From Seohaeicola saemankumensis (GTDB lineage Bacteria > Pseudomonadota > Alphaproteobacteria > Rhodobacterales > Rhodobacteraceae): 64,000 nt of DNA. Under the pieces are notes generated by a model. That model saw only the letters and a list, made by a program, of their open reading frames with translations, did not search any database and had not been told where the DNA came from. How positions within the stretch are numbered: position 1 is the stretch's first letter; every line of letters starts with the position of its first letter. The translations under genes were made by a program, and so were the position numbers. The stretch covers positions 62,001 to 126,000 of the forward strand of contig NZ_JAINWI010000010.1 of the NCBI RefSeq assembly GCF_021021435.1, given 5' to 3'. Positions 19,282-28,506 of this stretch are shown here, piece by piece.

Positions 19282-19995
19282 TCAGTTGGAGTTAGGCCGC
19301 AGACTTGTCGGCACCAACCGCGATGTGGACACCGCATTGTCATTGCGCATGATGCCGCCATCAATCACAGCCGTCCACTTCCTGGGATCAGTGGGGTCCT
19401 GCATCCTGAGGAATGTATAGCCTGTCTGACGCCAGTGCTTCACATCGTTGCGAAGGTTATCCAGAACGTAATCACCATGTACGGTCCGCATCACCAGAAC
19501 GGCATGCGCGTTGCGGTTCCTGTCCAGAACGGTCGACACCATTAAAGCTTGTGGATCAAGACCCGCCGCGATCAGATGCTTCTTCTTGAGCAGCGCGAAA
19601 TCCTCGCAATCGCCTCCTCGGCCTGTCGGCAAAGACCAGTATTCCGTGCGCCCGTATTGCGCCTGATCCGAGACCGCGCGCACCTGGCGGTTGATCTGAC
19701 GGTTCAGTTTGACCGCATAATCAAGTTGTTTGCCTGAAATTCTAACCAAGCCGGCGGATCGCATACAGGCCCAAGGATAGCGCTGGCAAAGATCATTGGC
19801 ACCGGCAGGCGATGAAACCGTCATACGCGCCGTCAGGAAAGCATCCTGCCCCGCATACAATGTGTCAGTCCCTGCACCCAACGCGGCCGCCGATGCAACG
19901 GCCAATGCCAGCGCCCGCAAACCGTGTTTCCGATTGGGGAATTGTCCGACAATACCGGCAGGGATGGTATGATACCAAGCAGCCCGATCGTTCAT
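19282..19995 (-). CDS. transglutaminase-like cysteine protease (BTLCP, LapG-like)
   Basis: 237 residues with an N-terminal hydrophobic segment (27-45), so exported to the periplasm. The catalytic triad of the bacterial transglutaminase-like family is visible: Cys130 in GRGGDCEDFA, His164 in NAHAVLV and Asp179 in VLDNLRND. LapG of this family cuts large RTX adhesins near their N-terminus under c-di-GMP control. Here the neighbouring gene on the same strand is an RTX protein, a plausible substrate, but no LapD is in the window. A TTG two codons earlier is open; the ATG at 19995 has GAGGAG six bases upstream. Confidence 0.88.
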   Translation of the reverse strand: MNDRAAWYHTIPAGIVGQFPNRKHGLRALALAVASAAALGAGTDTLYAGQDAFLTARMTVSSPAGANDLCQRYPWACMRSAGLVRISGKQLDYAVKLNRQINRQVRAVSDQAQYGRTEYWSLPTGRGGDCEDFALLKKKHLIAAGLDPQALMVSTVLDRNRNAHAVLVMRTVHGDYVLDNLRNDVKHWRQTGYTFLRMQDPTDPRKWTAVIDGGIMRNDNAVSTSRLVPTSLRPNSN

Positions 19996-20237
19996 GGTCA
20001 ACTCCTCTAGCCCTTGGGTATCCGGGTCGTGTTACACCCTTGATCGGGACCTTGTCAGAGGTTGGGCCAAAATCTGGTCTTTTGGGGCAAACTCTGTGTT
20101 TCAGCGCAAAACTTGGCAGGATACCGCCACATTTGCCCTGAAATCCACTAATCCGCCTGTCCATAACGGTTTCAGCGCGGCCCGTCCGCTGCACACTGCG
20201 CTCTGTGGCCACCGTTTTCACAAGCATCAACTTGTTC

Positions 20238-20270
20238 ACCGGCCGCCTGGATACCCTCCGGGCGGCCGGT
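20238..20270 (-). terminator. hairpin downstream of the RTX gene
   Basis: ACCGGCCGCC pairs perfectly with GGCGGCCGGT (10 bp, 13-base loop) starting 9 bases after the RTX stop codon. In the minus direction no strong T run follows; in the plus direction TCCTTTTG follows. It is a stable 3' end for the RTX transcript and may also stop transcription read from the other side. Confidence 0.6.
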
Positions 20271-20278
20271 TCCTTTTG

Positions 20279-23200
20279 TCAGGCCTGATCAATGAAGCAA
20301 CCTGCTTCAACAGCCATCTTGGCCTCGCTCTGTTTGAGGGTTCGACGGGCGCCGAAGCCGTAGGCACGGAAGGCCTCGGTCGCCAGTTGCGGGAACAGGG
20401 CGATGATCTCGGCACGTGTTTCCTCGGCCAATGCCCCCCAACCCTCATGCCCCGGATGGAAGCTTTCGGACTGGCAACCTTCGGCATAGACGATCTCATG
20501 CTCGTCGAACATCATGTGGAAATATTCCACCTCGCCGCCTTCCACCCGCGTGATCGACCCGTCATTGACCAGATGCTTGGCCGCCACGAGAACCTCGTTC
20601 ACACCGAATAGAAGATCCGCCTGCCATCCGCTCAGCAACATACGGTGCTGCGGCGAGACCAGCAGGTCGCGATCATTGGCCAGCGCCCCCTTTCGGAACC
20701 GGATAGGCGCCAATCTGCCCGTAGCCTGAACCTTTGTCGAACCGATCCAGCGGACAGGCTGATAGCCATGGTCTTTTGTCACAACCATGTCGCCCACCTG
20801 CAGGGTCTCGATAGGCACATCCCCCTGCTTGGTGGTGATCAGCGTCCCCGCGACAAAGCACACAACCGAGGTGTTCTCCTGGCTCAACGCCGCCGCTGCG
20901 ACAGCGACACCGGCATTTTGGATCAGCAACCCGCCCGCTGACATCAAAACGCCCGTTGTCTGTTCGGCCCGCAGCCATTGCAGCGGTGTTGAATATTGCT
21001 GCGTCGGGTTGGCAGCATTCCATGCGGCCAGCGTCGTGTCGTTGTAGAATGCTGACAGATCGACAAAGTCATTGTCGGTCTGAACGTCATTGCCGATACC
21101 TTCGGTGGTATTGAAATCAGTGATCAGATCAGCAGTACCATCCGCGATAAAGACATCCGGCCCCGTACCACCTGTCAGGATATCAACGCCTTCACCGCCA
21201 TCCAGCGTGTCATTGCCCTGACCACCGATCAGCAGATCGTCACCCTCGTCCCCGAATAGCAGGTCGTCGTCAATACCGCCATCCAGCGTATCGTTGCCTG
21301 TTCCGCCATGGAGCTGATCCGCATCGTCCTGCCCGAAGATCCGATCATTTCCGTCGCCACCAAATAGCAGATCGGTGTTGTTGCCGGTGTTCGGATCAAC
21401 AGGAGTGTTGATCCCCTCGTCTTCGAGATCATAGATCGCCGATCCAATCCCGCCGATGACATCAGGTGACAGACCACCATAGATAACGTCATCGCCAGCC
21501 TCGCCATAGACCGTGTCGGCACCTTCGCCGCCCTCAATGGTATCGTCGTCTGCCCCGCCATAGACAAAGTCATCGTCGAAACCGGCATCAATGCTGTCAC
21601 TGCCGCTATCGCCAAAGATCGTGTCCTGATCATCGCCTGTCAGGATTGTGTCATTGCCAGAGCCCCCAAAGACCAGATCACGATCATTCTCGGAATCGGT
21701 ATCCGACGGATAGCTGAGCAGGGCCTCATTAAAAGGCGTACTCGGATCATCCGGATAGTTTAGGCCCTGATCGGGAACGCCGGTTCCTTCCGAGGTACGG
21801 GTATTGATGACGTCATTTCCATCGCCACCGTAGACCTGATCACTGCCCTCGAAGCCGAAGATCGTATCGTTCCCGTCATCGCCATGGACAACGTCGTCAC
21901 CAGCCCCTGCGCGGATACTGTCATTATCCCCGCCACCGAAGATGGTGTCGTTATCGTCACCGCCATTGATCGTATCCTCGCCAACACCGCCATTTATATG
22001 GTTCTCGCCGTCACCCGCGCTGATGCTGTCATTGCCCGAACCGCCATTGATCGTGTCGTCGCCGTCACCGCCAAACAGTGTGTCGCTGCCCGATCCGCCA
22101 TCAAGTTCGTCATTGCCCGGACCACCAAAGATCTCGTCCTGACCAGAGCCGCCGAAGACGGTATCGTCGCCCAGACCCGCAAAAACGGTATCGCTGCCGT
22201 CTTCGGCGATGATCATATCGTCGTCATCGCCTTCCTCGTTGTCACCGGCGTCAACACGGTCGCCTTCGGGGTCGCCAAGATAGTCGACATCGATCAGGTC
22301 ACCCTCTGGCGTGCCCTCAACGATGAAGTTGGGGGCTGTCACCTCGACGGCCAGCGTGCCGGTGTCGGTGCCGCCGGCCCCGTCATCCACCGTATAGGAG
22401 ATCTCGGCCGGGCCCGAGAAACCAGTCGCGGGGGTGAAGACGATCTGGTTGTCCACGATCGCGACCGTGCCCTGGTCCGCAGGCACTGTCGCATCGAGCA
22501 GCGTCAGCGGATCGCCATCCACATCCGTGTCATTGGCCAGCACATCCACCGTGACCGGCGTGTTGAAGCCCGTGCTCGCCGTGTCGTCCTGCGCGACCGG
22601 ATCATCGTTCACCGGCGTCACATCCACCGTCACCGTGGCCGTATCCGTCCCGCCATTGCCATCGGTCACCGTATAGCTGATCTCGACCGGACCGTTGACG
22701 TCCTGCGCCGGGGTGAAGACCAACTGGTTGTCCACGATCGTGACCGTGCCCTGATCCGCAGGCACTGTCGCCTCCGTGATCGTCAGCGGATCACTGTCCG
22801 GATCGCTGTCATTGGCCAGCACGTCGATCGTGACCGGCGTATCCTCATCCGTCGAGATCGTATCGTCCTGCGCCTCAGGCGGGCTGTTTTCGGGCAGGAT
22901 CAGTTGTTCGATCTCGGAGAAGGTCATCGCGCCGGTCACATTGCCGGCATTGTCCAGAAACTCTACCGTTCCGGAGATCGAGTTGCCGTCCGGATCGACC
23001 GTCTGGTTGATGATGCGCAAGGGACCGGAGCCCGACAGATCCAGTGTATCGACATCATCTCCGCCCGAACCGCCATCGACAACATCGCCCGCCGTGCCAC
23101 CGACGAACAGGTCACGCCCGTCGCCACCGAAAAGAGAGTCGGCACCATCCTCACCAGAAACCGTATCATTGCCCGCACCGCCAAAAACAGTGTCGTTGCC

Positions 23201-25930
23201 ATCGCCACCGAAAAGAAGGTCGTCGCCGATGGCAGGCGGCGTGCCACCACCGGTATTGCCGCCTGTGCCATCCGCCGTGAAATAGCTGGTGGCAAGCTGG
23301 GAATATTTCACCTCGGGATGGGTGTCGGTGCGTCCCAGGAATGTATAGGTCTCGCCCTGCACCATCGGCTTGTCGCTGACAAAACCGACGGCCTTGTTGC
23401 CGTCGAGTTCCACGACATAGATATTGATCACCTGTCCCGCGGAACCCTGCACAGAGTAAGAGTATTCCGGCGTCAGACGGTCGCCTGCATTTCCCGAGAT
23501 GCCGTTCAGCACAACCTGCTGGCTCAGATCCTGCGTTCCGTCACCATCGTCGAACCAGTTGAAACTATCCTTTATGCCGACCGCTGTGGGTATGCCGGTT
23601 TCGGACAGGGTAAAGGTGCTGCCGACAACGTATTTCTCGCCGGTTGTGTCATTCGGGAACGGGTTCTTGTTGCCGGATGCATTGTCAACCGACACTTGCT
23701 GCAGGTCCCAAACAAGCAACGTGTATTTGGCACCGGCGACGGCGTCGATGGCGACTTCGCCCGTGTCCGGTGTTCCTGTATCACCCGGAAGCCCGTCAAC
23801 CGGCTCGTCCCCGTAGATCGTATCGTTGCCGCTGCCGCCAAAGATAATGTCATTGCCGCCTTGACCGAAAACAAGATCGTCACCTGTGCCGCCGTAAATC
23901 AGATCGTTACCGGCTGCCACGGCATCTTCGGGACCGTCCTGATCATTGCCGGAAGTGCCTTGCGTGAAATAGCTGGTGGCAAGCTGGGAATATTTTACCT
24001 CGGGATAGGTGTCGGTGCGGCCCAGGAACGTATAGGTCTCGCCCTGCACCATCGGCTTGTCGCTGACAAAACCGACCGCATCGTTGCCATCCAGTTCAAC
24101 CGCATAGATATTGATGATCTGACCTGCGGAATCCTGCACGGAATAGGAATATTCCGGCGTCAGACGGTCGCCTGCCTTGCCCGAATTTCCGTTCAGAACG
24201 ATAGGCAAGCTCAAGTCCTGAAAGCCGGGGCCATCATCGAACCTGTTGTCACCATCCTTGATGCCCACCGCTTTGGGGATGCCGGTTTCGGACAATGTAA
24301 ATGTGCTGCCGACGACATCGTCCTCGCCCGAAGCATCATCCGGAAAGGGGTTTTTGTTGCCAGCGGCATTGGTCACCGACACCTGCTGCAGATCCCAGAC
24401 CAGCAGGGTGTAGTTGGCGCCTGCTATGTTCCCGATCTGGATCTCGCCCGGGGGAGTGCCTGTGACCGGCGCGCCGGCTCTCAGATCGTCGCCATAGATC
24501 GTGTCATTGCCGGCACCGCCGTCAATTTCATCATCACCCACGCCGCCGACCAGTTTATCATTGCCAGCCTGACCCAGAAGCGTGTCATTGCCTGCTTCGC
24601 CAAAGATGGTGTCGTTGCCTTCACCGCCATCCAGAACGTCATTGCCCGGCGCATCAAGCAAGGTCACGAACGGTTGGTCGATCACCGATCCGTTCAGCGT
24701 GAAACCCGAGTTCTGATCCCGAGTCGTCAGGGTAAATTCAATGGAAGCCCGGTTCTCGAAAGCTGCCGAGAACCAAGCATCCTGATCGCTGGGATCGTTT
24801 TCTTCTGTGCCGAAGGCAGAGACTGTGCCGCCATTCGAGGTGACATCCAGCGATGTGTTCGAGGACGTGCCGAAAGTAAAAAACTGTTCGGACGGAATTG
24901 TGACGCCTTCGGGGGTCGCGGTGCGATCCAGATCGCCAAATGTAGCCACTGAGGAAATCGCAACGGGCTGTCCGGTGATCTGGTCATAGAACTCAAGACG
25001 GAAAGAGGCTGTTTTGCCGCCGTCTGAGCGGTCATTATTGCCGTTCAACAGGATTTCGGACCCTGCGCCACCTGTCAGGTCGATCGCGAGACTGGGGCTC
25101 GCATCAACCAGTACAAGCTTGGCCATCACGGCGCGACCGTCTTCTGTTACGGAGACGTTGTTATAGAATACAGAATTACCCACAACAGCGGCACCGTCAT
25201 GTCCGGTCTGCGAGCCTGCGACGACGTTCTGGGCCTGCAGGGACAGTGGTGCAGCAAAAGTCGTATTGCTCAAGCCGGTGTCGCCAAGGATCAGGTCATC
25301 TCCATCGCCGCCGAAGACGGAATCGTCACCGTCACCCGCAAAAACCGTGTCATTGCCTTCACCTGCAACGACGGTATCGTTGCCCGCGCCGGCATCCACG
25401 ACGTCCATATCACCACTTTGGCCCGGAAGGATCGCGTCGTTGTTGTCGATCTGGTCGCCATCGGGGTCGCCAATGTAGTTGATGTCGATCAGGTCATTGC
25501 CGGATGTGCCCGAAACGATCCCGTCCGGAGGCGTCAAATCCCTGTAACCCGCATCAATATTGTTCACTGTGGTTGCTTTGGGAACATGGATGGCAACTGT
25601 CTTGCCTGTCGTCTGGTCCGCATCGCTGTCTTCGCTAAAGTTGCCGATATCCTTCTCGACCAGTGACAGATCACCAACACTGGTTGGAAACTGAACGAAG
25701 TAGGTGCCTTCCGCCAGTTGCGTGAACGCGTAGTTGCCAAGTGCATCAGTCGTCGTGGTCTTGATCAGTTGACCCGAGGAATTCAGCAGCCTGACGGAAA
25801 GGCCAGCTATTCCGGCTTCGAAACCACCTGTTCCGTTTGATTCCGTGTTGTCCGCGTTGTCGTCTGTGAAGACGCGCCCAGCGAGAACCGAGGATTTGGG
25901 ATCATACGGACCAATCAGATTGAGAACCAT
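20279..25930 (-). CDS. giant RTX calcium-binding protein with C-terminal Hint domain
   Basis: 1883 residues, secreted or surface-located by family. In order: an SdrD B-like domain (about 10-110), an RTX block, an unassigned beta domain (about 220-430), RTX, two copies of a module of about 165 residues separated by RTX, two VCBS/cadherin-like repeats (SPPEAQDDT.. and DPVAQDDTA..), several long RTX blocks of GGxGxDxxx nonapeptides, and a C-terminal Hint domain starting at about residue 1691 with CFVAGTLITT and SPQHRMLLSG. RTX motifs bind calcium and point to type I secretion; no secretion genes are in the window. The GTG at 25954 is open, but the ATG at 25930 follows GAAGGA. Role as adhesin or matrix protein is inferred. 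Confidence 0.9.
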   Translation of the reverse strand: MVLNLIGPYDPKSSVLAGRVFTDDNADNTESNGTGGFEAGIAGLSVRLLNSSGQLIKTTTTDALGNYAFTQLAEGTYFVQFPTSVGDLSLVEKDIGNFSEDSDADQTTGKTVAIHVPKATTVNNIDAGYRDLTPPDGIVSGTSGNDLIDINYIGDPDGDQIDNNDAILPGQSGDMDVVDAGAGNDTVVAGEGNDTVFAGDGDDSVFGGDGDDLILGDTGLSNTTFAAPLSLQAQNVVAGSQTGHDGAAVVGNSVFYNNVSVTEDGRAVMAKLVLVDASPSLAIDLTGGAGSEILLNGNNDRSDGGKTASFRLEFYDQITGQPVAISSVATFGDLDRTATPEGVTIPSEQFFTFGTSSNTSLDVTSNGGTVSAFGTEENDPSDQDAWFSAAFENRASIEFTLTTRDQNSGFTLNGSVIDQPFVTLLDAPGNDVLDGGEGNDTIFGEAGNDTLLGQAGNDKLVGGVGDDEIDGGAGNDTIYGDDLRAGAPVTGTPPGEIQIGNIAGANYTLLVWDLQQVSVTNAAGNKNPFPDDASGEDDVVGSTFTLSETGIPKAVGIKDGDNRFDDGPGFQDLSLPIVLNGNSGKAGDRLTPEYSYSVQDSAGQIINIYAVELDGNDAVGFVSDKPMVQGETYTFLGRTDTYPEVKYSQLATSYFTQGTSGNDQDGPEDAVAAGNDLIYGGTGDDLVFGQGGNDIIFGGSGNDTIYGDEPVDGLPGDTGTPDTGEVAIDAVAGAKYTLLVWDLQQVSVDNASGNKNPFPNDTTGEKYVVGSTFTLSETGIPTAVGIKDSFNWFDDGDGTQDLSQQVVLNGISGNAGDRLTPEYSYSVQGSAGQVINIYVVELDGNKAVGFVSDKPMVQGETYTFLGRTDTHPEVKYSQLATSYFTADGTGGNTGGGTPPAIGDDLLFGGDGNDTVFGGAGNDTVSGEDGADSLFGGDGRDLFVGGTAGDVVDGGSGGDDVDTLDLSGSGPLRIINQTVDPDGNSISGTVEFLDNAGNVTGAMTFSEIEQLILPENSPPEAQDDTISTDEDTPVTIDVLANDSDPDSDPLTITEATVPADQGTVTIVDNQLVFTPAQDVNGPVEISYTVTDGNGGTDTATVTVDVTPVNDDPVAQDDTASTGFNTPVTVDVLANDTDVDGDPLTLLDATVPADQGTVAIVDNQIVFTPATGFSGPAEISYTVDDGAGGTDTGTLAVEVTAPNFIVEGTPEGDLIDVDYLGDPEGDRVDAGDNEEGDDDDMIIAEDGSDTVFAGLGDDTVFGGSGQDEIFGGPGNDELDGGSGSDTLFGGDGDDTINGGSGNDSISAGDGENHINGGVGEDTINGGDDNDTIFGGGDNDSIRAGAGDDVVHGDDGNDTIFGFEGSDQVYGGDGNDVINTRTSEGTGVPDQGLNYPDDPSTPFNEALLSYPSDTDSENDRDLVFGGSGNDTILTGDDQDTIFGDSGSDSIDAGFDDDFVYGGADDDTIEGGEGADTVYGEAGDDVIYGGLSPDVIGGIGSAIYDLEDEGINTPVDPNTGNNTDLLFGGDGNDRIFGQDDADQLHGGTGNDTLDGGIDDDLLFGDEGDDLLIGGQGNDTLDGGEGVDILTGGTGPDVFIADGTADLITDFNTTEGIGNDVQTDNDFVDLSAFYNDTTLAAWNAANPTQQYSTPLQWLRAEQTTGVLMSAGGLLIQNAGVAVAAAALSQENTSVVCFVAGTLITTKQGDVPIETLQVGDMVVTKDHGYQPVRWIGSTKVQATGRLAPIRFRKGALANDRDLLVSPQHRMLLSGWQADLLFGVNEVLVAAKHLVNDGSITRVEGGEVEYFHMMFDEHEIVYAEGCQSESFHPGHEGWGALAEETRAEIIALFPQLATEAFRAYGFGARRTLKQSEAKMAVEAGCFIDQA
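23281..24460. repeat. two DNA-level copies of a 165-residue module in the RTX gene
   Basis: Bases 23281-23770 and 23969-24460 are nearly identical over about 490 bases and encode two copies of the same beta-rich module (both include NYTLLVWDLQQVSV or its variant KYTLLVWDLQQVSV, and MVQGETYTFLGRTDT). An RTX block lies between them. High nucleotide identity shows a recent duplication or ongoing gene conversion, so copy number may vary among strains. Confidence 0.85.
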
Positions 25931-26822
25931 CTCGCAGCATTCCTTCGCATACACGGCAGGACGCTACGGCGCGACGTCCCTGCTCATCGTTAAAATCACA
26001 CAAGTTAAACTTTGCCCCGAACGGGACGCAGATGACGTCATTCGACCGAAAGAGATTCGGTGTTCACTTTCGGTAATAATATGCGATCCAAAGAGGAATC
26101 CAGCCCCCCGTTTCGCTGAGCGAGATGACTGTAGAAAATCCAGTTTTCGATCTGTTCGGATGTTGGAACAGTTGCGTCAGGATCGCGGGATTGTGCAGAC
26201 GTCATTCACGGCCTGCAAAACCAAAATATTGGACTTATTATATATTTATTAGATATTTAGTGATCAAAGCTCACAAAACTACCGGCTCAGAAAATCGGGA
26301 GAAAAGCGCATTCTGCTCTGGATAGCCCGAAACGCATTGTTTCCCGATTGCTATGACACAGCAGCAACTTCCCTCTGCAAAACGGCGATTTTCGCACCAA
26401 ACGTCGGCAGGCTCGTTCTCGAAAGATACAAGAACGGTGGTGATTCCGTCCAATTATCGCCCGCTTTGGAAGTTAGAAGCCAAGGTGTTCGAGTGACAAC
26501 CGGTTTAGCGAGTAATGACAGCCGCCGTCCGTTTTTTTTCCAGTTCGCGTTCCGATTATATGGCGGACCGCACAACGGCGCGCGCCGGTCGCGTGCTGTT
26601 GTGCAAAACGCCGCGCGCAGCGATCTGCATTTCCCGCATTTGCCGATTGCCTGGCCACGCGTCCGGTCTTGCCCAGATCGGGCGGAACGATGCATGTGTC
26701 GCTGGCGCGATGGATACCTGCACAACCGTCGTCTGTTCATCTGACACAAATCCCCTGATGCGATCCTTCGACAGGAGGCTTGTGGCGCTGGTCGCAGCCT
26801 CGGATGCAACGCTTGCATTTCA
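25931..26822. other. long non-coding region between two divergent Hint genes
   Basis: 892 bases with no coding frame I can support. Part is AT-rich, notably 26220-26300 with TTATATATTTATTAGATATT. The short frames present lack ribosome sites and have the composition of chance frames. It lies between the divergent starts of the RTX/Hint gene and the stand-alone Hint gene, so it probably carries both promoters and perhaps a regulatory RNA or regulator sites. Confidence 0.5.
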
Positions 26823-27623
26823 ATGGTGTATGCAATGAACAAGGTTCTAGTAACCCGTGGCGACGATTTCAGCACAGGCAACTCCGCGCAACAAAACAGC
26901 TCGGCGCTGAACTGGATGCGCGCCGGACTGGCTGAAAATGCGCTGGATCAGGCATGTTCTGTGCACATCCATGATGCCAGCACCGCTGTATCCGACGCGG
27001 AACTGGTCGGCGAAAACAGCGGTATCATGTGCTTTGCGGCGGGCACACGCATGTCCTGCAAGGGCGGTCTGGTTCCTATCGAACACCTCAAAGTCGGCGA
27101 TCTTGTGATGACGATGGACCAAGGCTACCAACCCATACGCTGGATCGGAACCAAACATGTGCCCGCGACAGGAAAATTCGCACCCGTTCGATTCCGCAAA
27201 GGCGTGTTGACGAATGTGAGAGATTTGCTTGTATGTCCCCAGCACCGTATGTTGCTTTCCGGCTGGCAGGCCGAGTTGTTGTTTGGAGAGAGTGAGGTTT
27301 TGGTGGCTGCCCAGCATCTGGTCAATGATGGCACGATCACGCGCATCGAGGGCGGCGATGTCGCCTACTATCAGATGCTGTTTGACACCCATGAAATCGT
27401 TTTCGCCGAAGGCTGCCCCGCCGAAAGCCTGCATCTGGAGCCACAGAACTGGGATCGCCTGTCGCAGGTAGCCCGCTTGGAAATCCTGACCCTGTTCCCT
27501 GAACTGGCGAATAACGGTTTCAGGACCCACGGCGCGAGCGCCCGTATGACGTTGAAAGCGCGTGACGCGATGGTGCTGTGCATGCAGTGCACAGACACAT
27601 CCGACCTGCGGCTTGCCGGCTGA
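26823..27623 (+). CDS. stand-alone Hint domain protein
   Basis: 266 residues: a short N-terminal part with no known domain (1-68), then a Hint domain starting at Cys70 (MCFAAGTRM) with the conserved His141 in CPQHRMLLSG. The Hint part closely matches the C-terminal Hint of the neighbouring RTX protein (shared GYQPIRWIG or GYQPVRWIG, RFRKG, LVAAQHLVNDG type blocks). Hint domains catalyse self-cleavage or ester formation at the leading Cys. The start is uncertain: neither this ATG nor the one at 26835 has a good ribosome site. It may be a decayed RTX gene or an independent partner. Confidence 0.82.
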   Translation: MVYAMNKVLVTRGDDFSTGNSAQQNSSALNWMRAGLAENALDQACSVHIHDASTAVSDAELVGENSGIMCFAAGTRMSCKGGLVPIEHLKVGDLVMTMDQGYQPIRWIGTKHVPATGKFAPVRFRKGVLTNVRDLLVCPQHRMLLSGWQAELLFGESEVLVAAQHLVNDGTITRIEGGDVAYYQMLFDTHEIVFAEGCPAESLHLEPQNWDRLSQVARLEILTLFPELANNGFRTHGASARMTLKARDAMVLCMQCTDTSDLRLAG

Positions 27624-27641
27624 CCACGGGATGGTTGCGCC

Positions 27642-28385
27642 ATGACAAAGCCTGACCGTTTCTCGATCCTCGATGCCGAAGGGCCTACGGCACGCGTGCT
27701 GCTGGTCATGGAGAGCATCTTGCTGCACGGCCCTGTCACGCTTGGCGGGCTTTGCGAATTGTTGCCCATCAGCAGGGCCGCGATCTGGCGCGCGCTGAAT
27801 ACCCTCAGATCGCGCGGCTGGGTCCGTATGCGGATGGGCGATAATGCGTTCGAGGCATCGCATCTCTTCGGCACGCTGGCACAATCCGCGCATAAATCCT
27901 ATCATGGCGCGGCAGAGGCGAATACCCTGCTCCATCGCCTTGCCCGCCTTGGCCCTTTCCATATTGAGATCGGTGCATTGACCGCCTTGGGGTGCTTCAC
28001 CATTCTCGAATCCACCTCGACAACAGGATATGTTCAGCCGGATCGTTCACTGACAGATGACAGGATCGCAATCGCCGCACAGATCGGGCTGAGCCCGACC
28101 GACCAGATCCGGCACCTGACGCAGTTTCTGGCAGTCTGCGGCGATGACGAGCGTCACCAGATCCAGTCGGGACGTCACGCACAACTGCTGAAGAAGTTGA
28201 AAGCCGCAGGGATCGTCTGGGACGCCGACAAGATAGCCGTAGCCCTGCCTCTGCGTGTGGCCGGTCTTCCCGCAGCCGCGATCCAGATCGAGGTGAAATC
28301 CGTTACACAGGAAAACCTGCGTCTGCTTGAAAGCGTTGCCGACGAACTTGCCCAAAGCGCGCCTCACCAGCCCTATAAGAACTGA
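27642..28385 (+). CDS. IclR-like winged-helix regulator
   Basis: 247 residues. The N-terminal 80 residues form a winged helix resembling IclR and MarR folds (TLGGLCELLPISRAAIWRALNTL). The rest resembles the IclR effector domain loosely (LESTSTTGYVQPDRSL, LPLRVAGLPAAAIQIEV) but is divergent. It starts 18 bases after the stand-alone Hint gene and is probably co-transcribed with it, so it may regulate the RTX/Hint locus. Regulation target is inferred. Confidence 0.7.
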   Translation: MTKPDRFSILDAEGPTARVLLVMESILLHGPVTLGGLCELLPISRAAIWRALNTLRSRGWVRMRMGDNAFEASHLFGTLAQSAHKSYHGAAEANTLLHRLARLGPFHIEIGALTALGCFTILESTSTTGYVQPDRSLTDDRIAIAAQIGLSPTDQIRHLTQFLAVCGDDERHQIQSGRHAQLLKKLKAAGIVWDADKIAVALPLRVAGLPAAAIQIEVKSVTQENLRLLESVADELAQSAPHQPYKN

Positions 28386-28506
28386 GCGGCCGCAGGGTCG
28401 CGGCCTTGCGCGACGGCTTGTGCGGGCAACCGCGCATAGCGACGTCTTTCTAAAAAAATTGTGTTTTCTATGTTAGCTTGCCGCGCAATGTGCGGGGGCA
28501 TGCCAC

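Noticed and set aside
21884-24952. 1022-codon plus-strand open frame opposite the RTX gene
   Set aside because: It is antisense to the RTX repeats, whose biased codons keep the other strand free of stops. Its translation is rich in Val, Arg and Ala with no domain, and it has no fitting ribosome site.
26351-26881. 176-codon minus frame and its plus-strand overlaps in the long gap
   Set aside because: Frames in both strands overlap each other, lack ribosome sites and have Arg-rich chance composition.
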